Shown here piece after piece: positions 51,249-57,559 of a stretch of 57,559 nucleotides of DNA. How positions within the stretch are numbered: position 1 is the first letter of the stretch; each line of letters begins with the position of its first letter. Made by a program: the position numbers and the translations under genes. The notes under the pieces were generated by a model. The model had not been told where the DNA came from. It worked only from the letters and a program-made list of their open reading frames with translations, and did no database searches. The stretch comes from JAZKBN01 sp040388605 (GTDB lineage Bacteria; Bacteroidota; Bacteroidia; Cytophagales; Flexibacteraceae): positions 1 to 57,559 of the forward strand of contig JAZKBN010000026.1 of assembly GCA_040388605.1 (NCBI GenBank), written 5' to 3'.

Positions 51249-51256
51249 CAAAGTTA
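51249..51256 (-). promoter_or_regulatory. -7 promoter element (TAACTTTG) of the B12 operon
   Basis: On the minus strand TAACTTTG is a full TAnnTTTG match just before the riboswitch aptamer, which would then begin within a few bases of the transcription start. Confidence 0.65.
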
Positions 51257-51363
51257 CAGGTATTTTTTATGCATAAACAAATGAATAAGCCGCAATGGTT
51301 TTAAAACGCACTTATGCGGTTTGGCATTTTGCCTGCTGTAATTATTTGCCGGAGTACCAATTT

Positions 51364-51409
51364 AAAACCCGGCCAAATTAAGCCCGGTTTCGGGTCTTGA
51401 TTTGGCCGG
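51364..51409 (-). terminator. Terminator of phaB
   Basis: A 10-bp stem CCGGCCAAAT (51369-51378) / ATTTGGCCGG (51400-51409) contains an inner CCCG/CGGG stem. On the minus strand it is followed by GTTTTAAA. It lies 32 nt past the phaB stop codon. Confidence 0.75.
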
Positions 51410-51440
51410 ATTCATTTAATCTTTTAAAAAGATTAACAAT

Positions 51441-52193
51441 TTATGAAACGTGCTGCCCGCCGTTAATGGCGTAATTGGCTCCTGTAATGAAGCTTGCCTG
51501 TTCCGATGCCAGGAAACTGACAAGGTATGCCACTTCCTCGGTTCCGCCAAGTCGGCCCATTGGTACGCTGGGCAGAATCTTGGTTTGAATAATTTCATCC
51601 GGTATAGCCTTAACCATATCGGTAAATATGTAGCCCGGCGATATGGTGTTTACAGTAATGCCCTTACCGGCCACTTCCATGGCCAACGATTTCGTGAAGC
51701 CGTGCATACCTGCCTTTGCGGCGCTGTAATTGGTTTGGCCTATTTGCCCGCGCTGACCGTTAACAGATGATATGTTTATTATTCGGCCATAGTTACGGCT
51801 AATCATTCCGTTAATAACATGGCGGGTGCAGTTAAAGACGCTGGTCAGGTTATTGGCTATTACTTCGTCCCAGGCTTCCTTCGTCATTTTTCGCAAAACA
51901 CCATCGCGGGTGATGCCTGCATTGTTGACAAGTATATCAATGGTGCCAACGTTTTCTTCAATTTCCTTTATCATTTTCCCAACAGAAAGGTAGTCGGAAA
52001 CATCGCCCATAAAAATATCAATGTCATACCCCTCGTCTTTCATGCCTTTTTGCCAGGCTTTTGCCTTTTCAGGGTTACGGTAGTTTGCCAGTACTATATA
52101 TCCGTCTGAGGCAAGTTTACGACACATTGCAGTGCCAAGGCCGCCGGTAGCTCCGGTTACCAGTGCAACACGTTTTTTAAGTTGGTTGGTCAT
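51441..52193 (-). CDS. phaB: Acetoacetyl-CoA reductase (PhaB-type SDR)
   Basis: A 250-aa short-chain dehydrogenase that reduces acetoacetyl-CoA to (R)-3-hydroxybutyryl-CoA with NADPH. The cofactor site is TGATGGLG (about 14-21). The catalytic triad is Ser in INISSVNGQ, Tyr in TNYSAAKAG and Lys four residues later. The blocks RIINISSVNGQRGQIGQTNYSAAKAGMHGFTKSLAMEVA and FITGANYAINGGQH match PhaB more closely than FabG. PhaA and PhaC, needed for polyhydroxybutyrate, are not in the window, so a role in storage polymer is likely but not shown. FabG-like use is the alternative. Confidence 0.85.
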   Translation of the reverse strand: MTNQLKKRVALVTGATGGLGTAMCRKLASDGYIVLANYRNPEKAKAWQKGMKDEGYDIDIFMGDVSDYLSVGKMIKEIEENVGTIDILVNNAGITRDGVLRKMTKEAWDEVIANNLTSVFNCTRHVINGMISRNYGRIINISSVNGQRGQIGQTNYSAAKAGMHGFTKSLAMEVAGKGITVNTISPGYIFTDMVKAIPDEIIQTKILPSVPMGRLGGTEEVAYLVSFLASEQASFITGANYAINGGQHVS

Positions 52194-52554
52194 TGTATTA
52201 AGCGTTTTTTCAGGTGCCGGGATTCATTAAAACCCCATTTCGGTTTTAAAGATAGGAAGCAGGTATTGTTTACAAAAAAATAATGCTAAAAACTCATGAA
52301 ACAGGCCGAAAATAATTAAAAACAGGCTTCAGTTTGGAATTGTCTTTATCCTAAAAATATGATGCGTTATATTAATTCATGAAAAATGAAATTTATTATT
52401 TAAACTGCGCAATATTAAGCTTACCTATTACTTTATTAATGTATGAATAATGAAGATCGGAATATGCACAGGGCCAATAATATTTTGGCTACTTTTGGGT
52501 GCTTTAAACTGCTGTTCTAAAGCCTCGCAAAGGGTCGCCAAATTTGTAATCACC
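52194..52554. other. 361-bp divergent intergenic region
   Basis: It lies between phaB (minus) and the TPR-protein gene (plus). A near-match -7 element for phaB (TATCTTTA, minus strand, 52254-52247) and a perfect one for the plus gene (52490-52497) are present. The rest is AT-rich and I see no gene or repeat in it. Confidence 0.5.
52490..52497 (+). promoter_or_regulatory. -7 promoter element (TACTTTTG) of the TPR-protein gene
   Basis: A full TAnnTTTG match, 57 bp before the ATG at 52555. An upstream ATG at 52450 in the same frame would lie before this element, which supports the later start. Confidence 0.6.
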
Positions 52555-53982
52555 ATGAAAAAGCTAATCATACTGTTGCAGCTGTTGCTGCCTGTGGGAT
52601 TTTATTATAATGCTTTTGCACAAATTAAGCCGGGAGATTCGCCAAAAAAAGCTGTTAACGTTATAAAGGTATTCGACAAGGAAGGTAACCTGCTTGCAGG
52701 CAGCCCTGCTGTAGTTGTAAGCCCTGATGGTAACTGCATAGTTTCAGCCGATGTGCTTACCAGCCGAAGCATTGCATCGGCAGTACTCATGACTGCAAAG
52801 AATACCATATTCGAAGTGAAGAATGTGCTGGTATCTGACCCTATTTCAAATACCGTTTTACTTTCGCTGCATAATACCGACAAGCTGGCATTTGATTATG
52901 CCGCCACACCTACCGTGAATCTAAAACCCGGCGACGAGGTGCGTATGATTGATTCAGACGAAGAGGCAAGCCCGGCAGAGCATAAGCGTACCATTCGTAA
53001 AAGCTCTTTTGTTGCCGGCTTGGGAAACCTTTGCATGTTTGAAAACGGGCGCGGGCAGGATAAAGGCGGATTGCCGATTTTCAGTAAAAGCTCAGGGCTT
53101 TTGGGTTTTACCATAAATACCGAAGACAAAGAAAAAGGAGGATTTGCCGGTATTCAAAACCTGACCAAACAAATTCCGTATGCAATCAGCATTCCGGACT
53201 GGCAAAAAACCGGGGCACGCGACCCTTTGCTGGGTAATGCCATTAATTCACTCGCCGACGAAAATTATGAGGAAGCCATAGTGCTTGCCAATCAAAGCCT
53301 GGTGCTTTTCCCTAACAGTGGCCCAATGAACTTTGTGCGCGGGTATGCAAGGTTCAATACAAAGAACTACCTGGGCGCTATAAGCGATTTAAATGCAGCA
53401 GCCGACCATGGTTATACCAGCCAGCACTTATTGGCTGTACGCGCCCACAGCAAGTTCCTGAACCAGGATTATATGGGCGCTCTCAGCGATTTTAACCGCA
53501 TGAGCGACAGCAGCATGATGGACCTTACCTTCCGCCTCCGCCGGGGACGCTGCCGCTTCATGGCCTCTGATTTCAGGGGCGCAGCAACAGATCTTAACGC
53601 AGCCATTAACCTTGGCAATACCGAGGCCGGCACATTATATAAATTGGGCGTTGCGTATAAAGAACTGCGCGATTACCCGGGTGCAATAAGCGCCCTGAAC
53701 AGGGCTTTGGCAGCAGGTTATAAAGATGCTTCCTTATACAGCTCCTTAGGTAACTGCTGCTTTTTCCAGAAAGATTACAGGCGCGCTGCAGATAACTTAC
53801 AGATTGCCTATAATATGGGTGAGCAAAGCTCAGCTACGCTCAGTAATTTAGGTATTGCAATGTATGAAATCGGCAATTACAGCGCATCGGTTTCTTACCT
53901 GAACCAGGCCATAAATAAAGGCGCCGCAGATAAAAAGCTGAAATCATATAGGGCGAATGCGATTGCGTCAGGAGGTTTTTAA
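52555..53982 (+). CDS. Secreted TPR protein with degenerate trypsin-like domain
   Basis: A 475-aa protein with a signal peptide (MKKLIILLQLLLPVGFYYNAFAQ). A trypsin/HtrA-like domain spans about 30-190. TPR or Sel1-like repeats fill about 205-475, each about 34 residues (YEEAIVLANQSLVLFPNSGPMNFVRGYARF, YLGAISDLNAAADHGY, YPGAISALNRALAAGY). All three catalytic positions of the protease fold appear replaced: VSADVL for the His block, SNTVLLSL for the Asp block and DKGGLPIF for GNSGGP. So it is probably a binding module rather than a protease. Similar trypsin-TPR proteins are common in Bacteroidota; function unknown. Confidence 0.75.
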   Translation: MKKLIILLQLLLPVGFYYNAFAQIKPGDSPKKAVNVIKVFDKEGNLLAGSPAVVVSPDGNCIVSADVLTSRSIASAVLMTAKNTIFEVKNVLVSDPISNTVLLSLHNTDKLAFDYAATPTVNLKPGDEVRMIDSDEEASPAEHKRTIRKSSFVAGLGNLCMFENGRGQDKGGLPIFSKSSGLLGFTINTEDKEKGGFAGIQNLTKQIPYAISIPDWQKTGARDPLLGNAINSLADENYEEAIVLANQSLVLFPNSGPMNFVRGYARFNTKNYLGAISDLNAAADHGYTSQHLLAVRAHSKFLNQDYMGALSDFNRMSDSSMMDLTFRLRRGRCRFMASDFRGAATDLNAAINLGNTEAGTLYKLGVAYKELRDYPGAISALNRALAAGYKDASLYSSLGNCCFFQKDYRRAADNLQIAYNMGEQSSATLSNLGIAMYEIGNYSASVSYLNQAINKGAADKKLKSYRANAIASGGF

Positions 53983-54099
53983 GCACGCACCGGCCGGTCA
54001 ATTTTGACTTTGCCTTATTAATTTGCAGTTTCGCGTGTTCTATGGCTGTTCATGGGGTATATTTTACCTGCATACCCGCTCCTGATACCAAAACCCTTC

Positions 54100-55512
54100 A
54101 TGCAACAAACTATAAGTGCCGAACCTTCAAAAAAGGGCAGTCCTGAATTAAAGGCACATCTTTTCAGGCTGGTAATATTTTTTATACTTTGTGCAGGCGC
54201 ATCCATTGTTAATCACTTGGGTTGGATAAGCATTCCTGAATCGGTTTTAAGAATCTTACGTATTGCCTTTTGTGCAGATATTTTTTATTACGGAATTCGC
54301 AGCCGCAACCTGACTGCATGGATACTTATAAGCATGTTCATCGGCGCCGAATTCGGGCATGATTTGCCTGAAGCGGCAATCCACATGAAGGTTGTGAGCA
54401 AGATCTTCCTGAAAATGATAAAGACCATAATTGCCCCGCTTATTTTCGGGACATTGGTGGTTGGAATAGCAGGCCATGCAAACCTGAAACAGATAGGACG
54501 TATGGGTGGCAAGGCCCTCATTTACTTCGAGATAGTTACAACTTTTGCACTTTTTATTGGCGTAGCTGCCATTAATTTAACAAAAGCAGGCGTTGGCATT
54601 AAGCTTCCTGCAAGCCATGAAGGCGATTTGCAGCCGGTAAAGGCCCAGACATGGGATGAAATTGTTCTCCATATTTTTCCTGAAAACCTGGCCAAATCTG
54701 TAGCAGACGGGCAGGTATTGCAACTGGTGGTATTCAGCATTATTTTCGGTATTGGGGTAGCCATGGTGGCAGAAACCCACCGCCGCCGCATGCTTAACTT
54801 TACCGAAAGTCTTTCGGAGGTGATGTTTAAATTCACACAAATAATCATGTACATGGCGCCCCTCGCGGTAGGAGCGGCAATTGCATATACAGTGGCTCAC
54901 ATGGGCTTGGGTGTGCTTGTAAACCTGTTCAGCCTGCTGGCGACCTTATATGCTGCCCTGCTGGTGTTTATGCTATTGGTTCTCCTTCCATCAGCATGGA
55001 TAACCGGGTTGCCGGTCAAGAAATTTGTAATGGCCATTGCAGAGCCTGTCAGCCTTGCATTTGCAACAACAAGTTCAGAAGCAGCGCTTCCCACAGCCAT
55101 GCAGGCTATGGAGGGCATGGGTGTTCCCAGAAAAACGGTGGCATTCGTAATGCCGACCGGTTATAGCTTTAACCTTGCAGGCACAACGCTTTATCTTTCA
55201 TTGGCATCCATATTTGTGGCACAAGCCGCAGGAATAGACCTGTCTTGGAAAGAGCAATTGGTGATGGTTTTCACACTTATGCTCACCAGTAAAGGGGTTG
55301 CCGGTGTTCCCAGAGCGAGCCTTGTAATTCTGCTCGGAACAGCAGCCAGCTTTAACCTGCCGGTTGAACCCATATTCATCATACTTGGTATAGACGAGCT
55401 GATGGATATGGCCCGTACATCAGTTAATGTTATTGCCAATTGCCTGGCCACTTGGGTAGTAGCCCGTTGGGAAGGTGAAATTCCTGCGGCCGTTTTGGCT
55501 AAAAACAATTAG
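54100..55512 (+). CDS. Dicarboxylate/amino acid:cation symporter (DctA/GltP family)
   Basis: A 470-aa inner-membrane transporter with eight membrane helices and two re-entrant hairpins. Family blocks: KMIKTIIAPLIFGTLVVGIAG (TM with MxxxPLIF), AFATTSSEAALPTAMQAMEGMGVPRKTVAFVMPTGYSFNLAGTTLYL (HP1 plus TM7), and DELMDMARTSVNVIANCLATWVVARWEGE (TM8). The NMDGT/NLDGT motif of this family reads NLAGT, so its Asp is replaced by Ala. The HP1 serines and the TM8 Asp are kept. It should move dicarboxylates or acidic amino acids with Na or H ions, but coupling may be altered. An ATG at 54052 is possible, adding 16 Pro-rich residues. Confidence 0.9.
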   Translation: MQQTISAEPSKKGSPELKAHLFRLVIFFILCAGASIVNHLGWISIPESVLRILRIAFCADIFYYGIRSRNLTAWILISMFIGAEFGHDLPEAAIHMKVVSKIFLKMIKTIIAPLIFGTLVVGIAGHANLKQIGRMGGKALIYFEIVTTFALFIGVAAINLTKAGVGIKLPASHEGDLQPVKAQTWDEIVLHIFPENLAKSVADGQVLQLVVFSIIFGIGVAMVAETHRRRMLNFTESLSEVMFKFTQIIMYMAPLAVGAAIAYTVAHMGLGVLVNLFSLLATLYAALLVFMLLVLLPSAWITGLPVKKFVMAIAEPVSLAFATTSSEAALPTAMQAMEGMGVPRKTVAFVMPTGYSFNLAGTTLYLSLASIFVAQAAGIDLSWKEQLVMVFTLMLTSKGVAGVPRASLVILLGTAASFNLPVEPIFIILGIDELMDMARTSVNVIANCLATWVVARWEGEIPAAVLAKNN

Positions 55513-55528
55513 AAACCGGGTATTATAT

Positions 55529-55583
55529 AAAAATCCACCGGGAACTAAAAGGTTTAATCCCTTTCGGTTCTCGGTGGATTTTT
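55529..55583. terminator. Bidirectional terminator between symporter and hpd
   Basis: A 12-bp perfect stem AAAAATCCACCG (55529-55540) / CGGTGGATTTTT (55572-55583) has an inner GAAC/GTTC helix. A-rich and T-rich arms let it act for the plus-strand symporter and the minus-strand hpd gene. Confidence 0.85.
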
Positions 55584-55630
55584 GGTGAATCAGAGCTAAG
55601 AGTGGTAAAACCTGCCACTTTTGAACCAGA

Positions 55631-56773
55631 TTACAAATTACCCCTCAGGCCCTGCTCTCTTTCAATAGCTTCGAATAGGGCCTTAAAATTACCTTTGCCA
55701 AAAGCTTTGGCGCCTTTACGCTGTATTATTTCATAGAACAAAGTCGGCCTGTCTTCTACCGGCTTAGTGAAAATCTGTAACAGGTACCCTTCTTCATCCC
55801 TATCGACCAGTATGTTCAGGTCTTTGAGCATCTGCAGGTCTTCGTCTATTGCGCCGGTCCTTTCTAACAGGTCTTCATAATATGATTCAGGAACTTTCAG
55901 GAATTCCACACCGCGACGGCGCATTTCAGAAACGGTAGCGGCAATATCGGCTGTTGCAATAGCAATATGCTGTACGCCCGGGCCATGGTAAAACTCGAGG
56001 TACTCTTCAATCTGCGATTTTTTCTTGCCTTCTGCAGGTTCGTTAATGGGGAATTTAACGTAACCATTACCGTTAGAAACCACCTTCGACATCAGGGCAC
56101 TGTATTCAGTGCTTATATCCTCATCGTCGAAAGTGATAAGCAGCCTGAAGCCCATAACATCTTCGTAGAATTTAACCCATTGGTTCATTTCGCCCCAGCC
56201 TACGTTGCCCACGCAATGGTCAACGTGCAGCAAACCAACCGGATGTGTTTCAAAGGTTGGCGTGGCCGGGCGGAAACCAGGCATAAAAGAGCCTTTATAG
56301 TTTTTGCGCTCCACGAAAGTGTGCAGCGTTTCGCCATAGGTATAAATGGAGGCTGTTACAATTTCTCCGTCGGCATCAGTTAAAACCGCAGGCTCATGTG
56401 CCGGACGGGCACCCCTTGAAACGGTTTCTTCAAAAGATTTACGGGCATCATCTACCCAGAGTGCTAAAACTTTTACTCCGTCGCCGTGCAGCTTTACGTG
56501 CTCAGCTATCGGGTTGTCAGGGTGCAGGGCCGTTGTAAGCATTAGCCTTACTTTGCCTTGCTGTAAAACGTAGCTGGCGCGGTCGCGCAGGCCTGTTTCA
56601 GGGCCGGCATAGGCAACAAGCTTAAAGCCGAATGCACTTTGATAATAGTGTGCCGACTGTTTGGCATTGCCAACATAAAACTCAATATAATCGGTGCCGT
56701 TCAGGGGCAGAAAATCGGTAATTAAAGACCCGGGGGACTTTGTTTCTACAAGTGTTTCCATTGCACTATTCAA
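55631..56773 (-). CDS. hpd: 4-hydroxyphenylpyruvate dioxygenase
   Basis: A 380-aa non-heme iron dioxygenase that converts 4-hydroxyphenylpyruvate to homogentisate in tyrosine catabolism. Two vicinal-oxygen-chelate domains are visible. Iron ligands are the His in LLHVDHCVGNV, the His in GPGVQHIAIATADI and the Glu near the end in LFYEIIQRKGAKAFGKGNF. Length is standard. ATG at 56773; an ATG four codons later is equally possible. fahA of the same pathway is at the other end of the window. Confidence 0.96.
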   Translation of the reverse strand: MNSAMETLVETKSPGSLITDFLPLNGTDYIEFYVGNAKQSAHYYQSAFGFKLVAYAGPETGLRDRASYVLQQGKVRLMLTTALHPDNPIAEHVKLHGDGVKVLALWVDDARKSFEETVSRGARPAHEPAVLTDADGEIVTASIYTYGETLHTFVERKNYKGSFMPGFRPATPTFETHPVGLLHVDHCVGNVGWGEMNQWVKFYEDVMGFRLLITFDDEDISTEYSALMSKVVSNGNGYVKFPINEPAEGKKKSQIEEYLEFYHGPGVQHIAIATADIAATVSEMRRRGVEFLKVPESYYEDLLERTGAIDEDLQMLKDLNILVDRDEEGYLLQIFTKPVEDRPTLFYEIIQRKGAKAFGKGNFKALFEAIEREQGLRGNL

Positions 56774-56882
56774 ATACTGATGTTTGATTAGAGGTTGTAA
56801 TCAGGGCATAAATTTACATCATTTCCGGAAACTTAAATAATGAATGCTGCAGGCTGTATTTATTCAGGTTAGGAAAAATTAT

Positions 56883-56890
56883 TATATTTG
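56883..56890 (+). promoter_or_regulatory. -7 promoter element (TATATTTG) of the last gene
   Basis: A full TAnnTTTG match about 98 bp upstream of the ATG at 56988, giving a leader near 90 nt. No clear -33 TTG at good spacing. Confidence 0.5.
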
Positions 56891-56987
56891 CTTCATATCA
56901 ACGTTTTGTACAATGTTCATTTCGTTGCGGGATGGAACCCAGGCAGGGCCATGCCATTAAAACCCTATTTCAATTAAAGCTACAAAC

Positions 56988-57425
56988 ATGGCAACCACTG
57001 CAATACACGGCCTCGACGAAATGTTGTCGGAACTGATAGAAAAGCGCAACAGGCTCTTCAAAATGGCTTATGCCGACAGCAACTATGATAAGCTGGAAGA
57101 CGAGATTCACGAATTGGAAGATGATTTCTCTGACGAATACGGCGATGTGCTTGAAGATGTACTTCAAAAAGTACATGATAAAATATGCCCAGATACCGAT
57201 GTACTGTTCCCTACAGCTTATTTGGCTAAACATTACACTGTAACCGGAAACGATGAAAAAGGCAACCCAATTTACGATGTGAAGTACCCTGAAGGTGTGC
57301 CCGTAATTGCCGACGCCTACGAAAAAGAAGACTCAAGGCTGGTTATTCTGCCAAACCCGGTAAGAATAGTATTGCTGATTGGCGCGAAAAAACGTGCCAC
57401 CGTTTGGCAAAACCCTGCTGCTTAG
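56988..57425 (+). CDS. Acidic conserved-type protein of unknown function
   Basis: A 145-aa protein. The first half is an acidic helical region (LDEMLSELIEKRNRLFKMAYADSNYDKLEDEIHELEDDFSDEYGDVLEDVLQKVHDKI). The second half is beta-prone, with KGNPIYDVKYPEGVPVIADAYEKEDSRLVILPNPVRIVLLIG. There is no signal peptide or membrane segment, so it is cytosolic. It has its own promoter and terminator, hence is monocistronic. I do not recognise a family and suggest no function. Confidence 0.75.
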   Translation: MATTAIHGLDEMLSELIEKRNRLFKMAYADSNYDKLEDEIHELEDDFSDEYGDVLEDVLQKVHDKICPDTDVLFPTAYLAKHYTVTGNDEKGNPIYDVKYPEGVPVIADAYEKEDSRLVILPNPVRIVLLIGAKKRATVWQNPAA

Positions 57426-57466
57426 TACCGGTTTTAAATAACAGGTCATAAATAAAACACAAGCTT

Positions 57467-57504
57467 AAAAGCCCGTGAACTGCAAATTGTTCATGGGCTT
57501 TTTT
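57467..57504 (+). terminator. Terminator of the last gene
   Basis: A 14-bp stem with one G-U pair (AAAAGCCCGTGAAC at 57467-57480, GTTCATGGGCTTTT at 57489-57502) is followed by further T. It lies about 42 nt past the stop codon. Confidence 0.88.
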
Positions 57505-57559
57505 ATTTGGTAATGTGGTCAAAAGTAGTTGGTGTTTTTAGCCGAGAAGTTCATTAAGT

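Noticed and set aside
1..57559. CRISPR arrays, insertion sequences, prophage, tRNA or rRNA genes
   Set aside because: I saw no regularly spaced repeats, transposase or integrase motifs, phage genes, or tRNA/rRNA signatures on either strand.

Overview
The window is a chromosomal segment of a Bacteroidota bacterium, most likely an aerobic, non-gut member (Chitinophagales, Sphingobacteriales or Flavobacteriales grade; I cannot place it more finely). The evidence: at least three proteins carry C-terminal type IX secretion (T9SS) sorting domains, there is a PorP/SprF-family protein and a PorE-like OmpA protein, two TonB-dependent receptors (one with the carboxypeptidase-like N-domain), and many genes are preceded by the Bacteroidota -7 promoter element TAnnTTTG rather than a Shine-Dalgarno site. 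A run of ten N at 38225-38234 shows that this is a draft scaffold. There are no tRNA or rRNA genes, CRISPR arrays or recognisable insertion sequences. Layout from left to right. 1-8.9 kb, mostly minus strand: rlmD (rRNA methylation), fahA (tyrosine breakdown), panB (pantothenate), an arginase-fold protein that has lost two metal ligands, a TonB-dependent receptor and rpe. rpe diverges from a VTT/DedA-like membrane protein. 9.8-14.2 kb, plus strand: a secreted family 2 glycoside hydrolase, then a T9SS-exported protein with an OB-fold, FnIII and tandem phospholipase-D-type nuclease motifs. 14.3-20.1 kb, minus strand: ergothioneine genes egtB-egtD, a UBP zinc finger protein, and a two-gene signalling pair (cyclic-nucleotide-sensor histidine kinase plus receiver domain fused to a thioredoxin-reductase-like flavoprotein). 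Together they suggest a redox-stress island. 20.7-31.3 kb, plus strand: a PorE-like TPR/PD40/PKD/OmpA protein, an unknown secreted protein, a beta-propeller receptor ending in a PP2C (SpoIIE) phosphatase, SiaB-like kinase, SiaC-like phosphoprotein, a soluble hybrid histidine kinase, and a PorP/SprF protein. This looks like a partner-switching signalling module embedded between T9SS-type envelope genes. 31.3-43.9 kb, mixed housekeeping: aminotransferase class IV, sdaAB, TolC and HlyD-type efflux parts, hotdog thioesterase, MarC, viroplasmin-RNase H, lolA, pyrF, atpZ, sucD, maf and a beta-lactamase-fold protein. The scaffold gap and an ORF of foreign-looking codon use lie directly after the HlyD gene. 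43.9-51.3 kb, minus strand: a cobalamin-riboswitch operon. A textbook B12 riboswitch heads a T9SS-sorted beta-propeller protein, an FGE-sulfatase-domain secreted protein, a small T9SS-sorted protein, a BtuB-like TonB receptor, a BtuG-like propeller lipoprotein and finally ispD. I read it as a B12-capture locus in which T9SS cargo joins the usual BtuB/BtuG pair. 51.4-57.5 kb: phaB-type reductase, a TPR protein with a dead trypsin-like domain, a dicarboxylate symporter with an altered substrate motif, hpd (tyrosine breakdown, the same pathway as fahA at the other end) and an acidic unknown protein. The most interesting systems are the riboswitch-controlled T9SS/BtuB/BtuG locus, the Sia-like partner-switching module next to PorE/PorP-type genes, and the kinase / receiver-flavoprotein redox pair beside the ergothioneine genes.
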